Origin: Variovorax brevis
GTDB lineage: Bacteria > Pseudomonadota > Gammaproteobacteria > Burkholderiales > Burkholderiaceae_C
Length of the DNA: 64,000 nt
Assembly: GCF_030317105.1 (NCBI RefSeq)
Contig: NZ_JASZYG010000011.1
Location: 116,128-180,127, forward strand
Direction of reading: 5' to 3'
Below the pieces are notes generated by a model that was given only the letters and a program-made list of their open reading frames with translations, made no database searches and had not been told where the DNA came from. Numbering within the stretch: the first letter of the stretch is position 1; each line of letters begins with the position of its first letter. The translations under genes and the position numbers were made by a program. Shown piece after piece: positions 63,587-64,000 of this stretch.

Positions 63587-63661
63587 TGGTCCCGCCGCCA
63601 GGAATCGAACCTGGATCTCAGCCTTCGGAGGGCCGAATTCTATCCGTTGAAATACAGCGAG
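63587..63661 (-). tRNA. tRNA-Arg (anticodon CCG), candidate
   Basis: The - strand folds as a 75-nt tRNA with encoded CCA. The anticodon arm CGGCC-CTCCGAA-GGCTG gives anticodon CCG (arginine, codon CGG). The T arm CCAGG-TTCGATT-CCTGG is perfect. The acceptor stem CTCGCTG/CGGCGGG has five Watson-Crick and two G-U pairs. The D stem TTTC/GAAT has a T-T mismatch and lacks the usual G10, so the 5' half is weak. The 3' half and terminator are typical; the 5' half may have been replaced by integration. Many tRNA genes serve as attachment sites for tyrosine recombinases. Confidence 0.65.
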
Positions 63662-64000
63662 ATGGGCTCCGGCCAGCTAACCGGAGGCTGTCATTATCGC
63701 TCATCAGGCTGCCTGCCTTGCTGCAGGTTGCTGGACTGCCTGCGGCTGATCGAGGCCAGATCCAGGTCTCGCGTAAATTGCCCAGGGGCCGGCTGGGCGG
63801 CGTCAACTACTTTGAGCCGCGTGATGCCTCACGAAGGAATGTTACCCGGCGGCTGGTTGTCGTTTGATCTTCTTTTTCAATCCTTTAGTCTGAAGTTCCC
63901 TGAAGCGAAGAACGAGATTCCCTTGTGACTCAAGCACTTGCTTGAGTTGGTGAGGGAGTTTTCTGTCTACGGCTTGATGTTTTGCACGAGCGCGAGGGCG
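63662..64000. other. Right-end region with no assigned gene
   Basis: About 340 bases upstream of the tRNA on its strand, running to the window edge. No frame has a recognisable product. The last bases (GTGACTCAAGCACTTGCTTGAG) include the dyad CTCAAGCA/TGCTTGAG around 63928-63947, which could be an operator or part of a gene leader continuing beyond the window. Confidence 0.4.

Noticed and set aside
63284..63928. Possible + strand protein containing RRQESNLDLSLRRAEF and, in another frame, PPPGIEPGSQPSEG
   Set aside because: These are the familiar false peptides produced by translating the antisense of a tRNA gene; the tRNA at 63587-63661 explains them.

Overview
The window is high-GC DNA with the gene style of a betaproteobacterium of the order Burkholderiales (a Comamonadaceae or Variovorax-like soil bacterium is my best guess). 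The clues are a LivK/LivM-LivG/LivF uptake system, a dense set of small-molecule catabolic genes, maleylacetoacetate isomerase, AraC and LysR regulators and an ISL3 transposase. No rRNA or housekeeping gene is present, so the assignment is an inference from style.

Region 1 (1-26740) is a catabolic and uptake region, nearly all on the + strand. It holds a branched-chain-amino-acid-type ABC transporter (fused LivM-LivG, LivF, and a distant periplasmic binding protein), an MBL-fold protein with degenerate metal ligands, a two-subunit CoA-transferase, MFS and EamA transporters, three Old Yellow Enzyme genes (one split), two EthD-type genes (one frameshifted), an NTF2-like protein, two SDRs, MaiA, a GMC oxidoreductase, an AraC regulator and a sugar-type ABC transporter whose ATPase is fused to a permease. 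Together they look like import and breakdown of an unidentified cyclic or unsaturated carbonyl or aromatic compound. Several decayed genes (an SDR, an AraC regulator, an NAD(P)-binding reductase) show past rearrangement.

Region 2 (26784-28813) is an ISL3-type insertion sequence with perfect 22-bp terminal inverted repeats, beside remnants of other repeats.

Region 3 (29377-48100) is the most striking part: eleven + strand genes in one tight, probably single, 18.7-kb operon. In order they are an XaxA-like alpha-pore-forming-toxin paralogue with no membrane hairpin, XaxA, XaxB, two related uncharacterised proteins (the second ending in a domain that resembles domain 4 of cholesterol-dependent cytolysins), two proteins with the same N-terminal domain but different C-termini (one with a nucleotidyltransferase-like signature), a caspase-like protease fused to an alpha/beta hydrolase, a CHAT protease with TIR-like C-terminal domains, a STAND NTPase with an RDD membrane domain, and an N-acetylmuramidase. 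I propose a multi-component, protease- and NTPase-controlled pore-forming-toxin system, acting either against eukaryotic cells or competitors, or as a conflict (suicide) system, with the muramidase as a possible release or lysis factor. I do not know of a described system with this composition.

Region 4 (48204-52463) is ordinary: a Tat/lipoprotein carboxylesterase, a LysR regulator and a GH13-family glycosidase, all on the - strand.

Region 5 (53370-63661) looks like an integrated accessory or defence island. It has a tyrosine recombinase divergent from a KfrA-like coiled-coil protein, a frameshifted and catalytically variant QueD-like gene, an HNH endonuclease with a DGQHR-type (DndB-like) protein, an OLD/AAA-type ATPase overlapping an unknown partner, a hypothetical protein, and a candidate tRNA-Arg(CCG) with its own terminator that may be the integration site. 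This region has lower GC and more repeats than the rest.

Several genes carry single-base frameshifts in short homopolymer runs (near 7898, 10585, 55855 and 56972). These could be real decay or consensus errors in the assembly and should be checked against reads before the genes are called dead.
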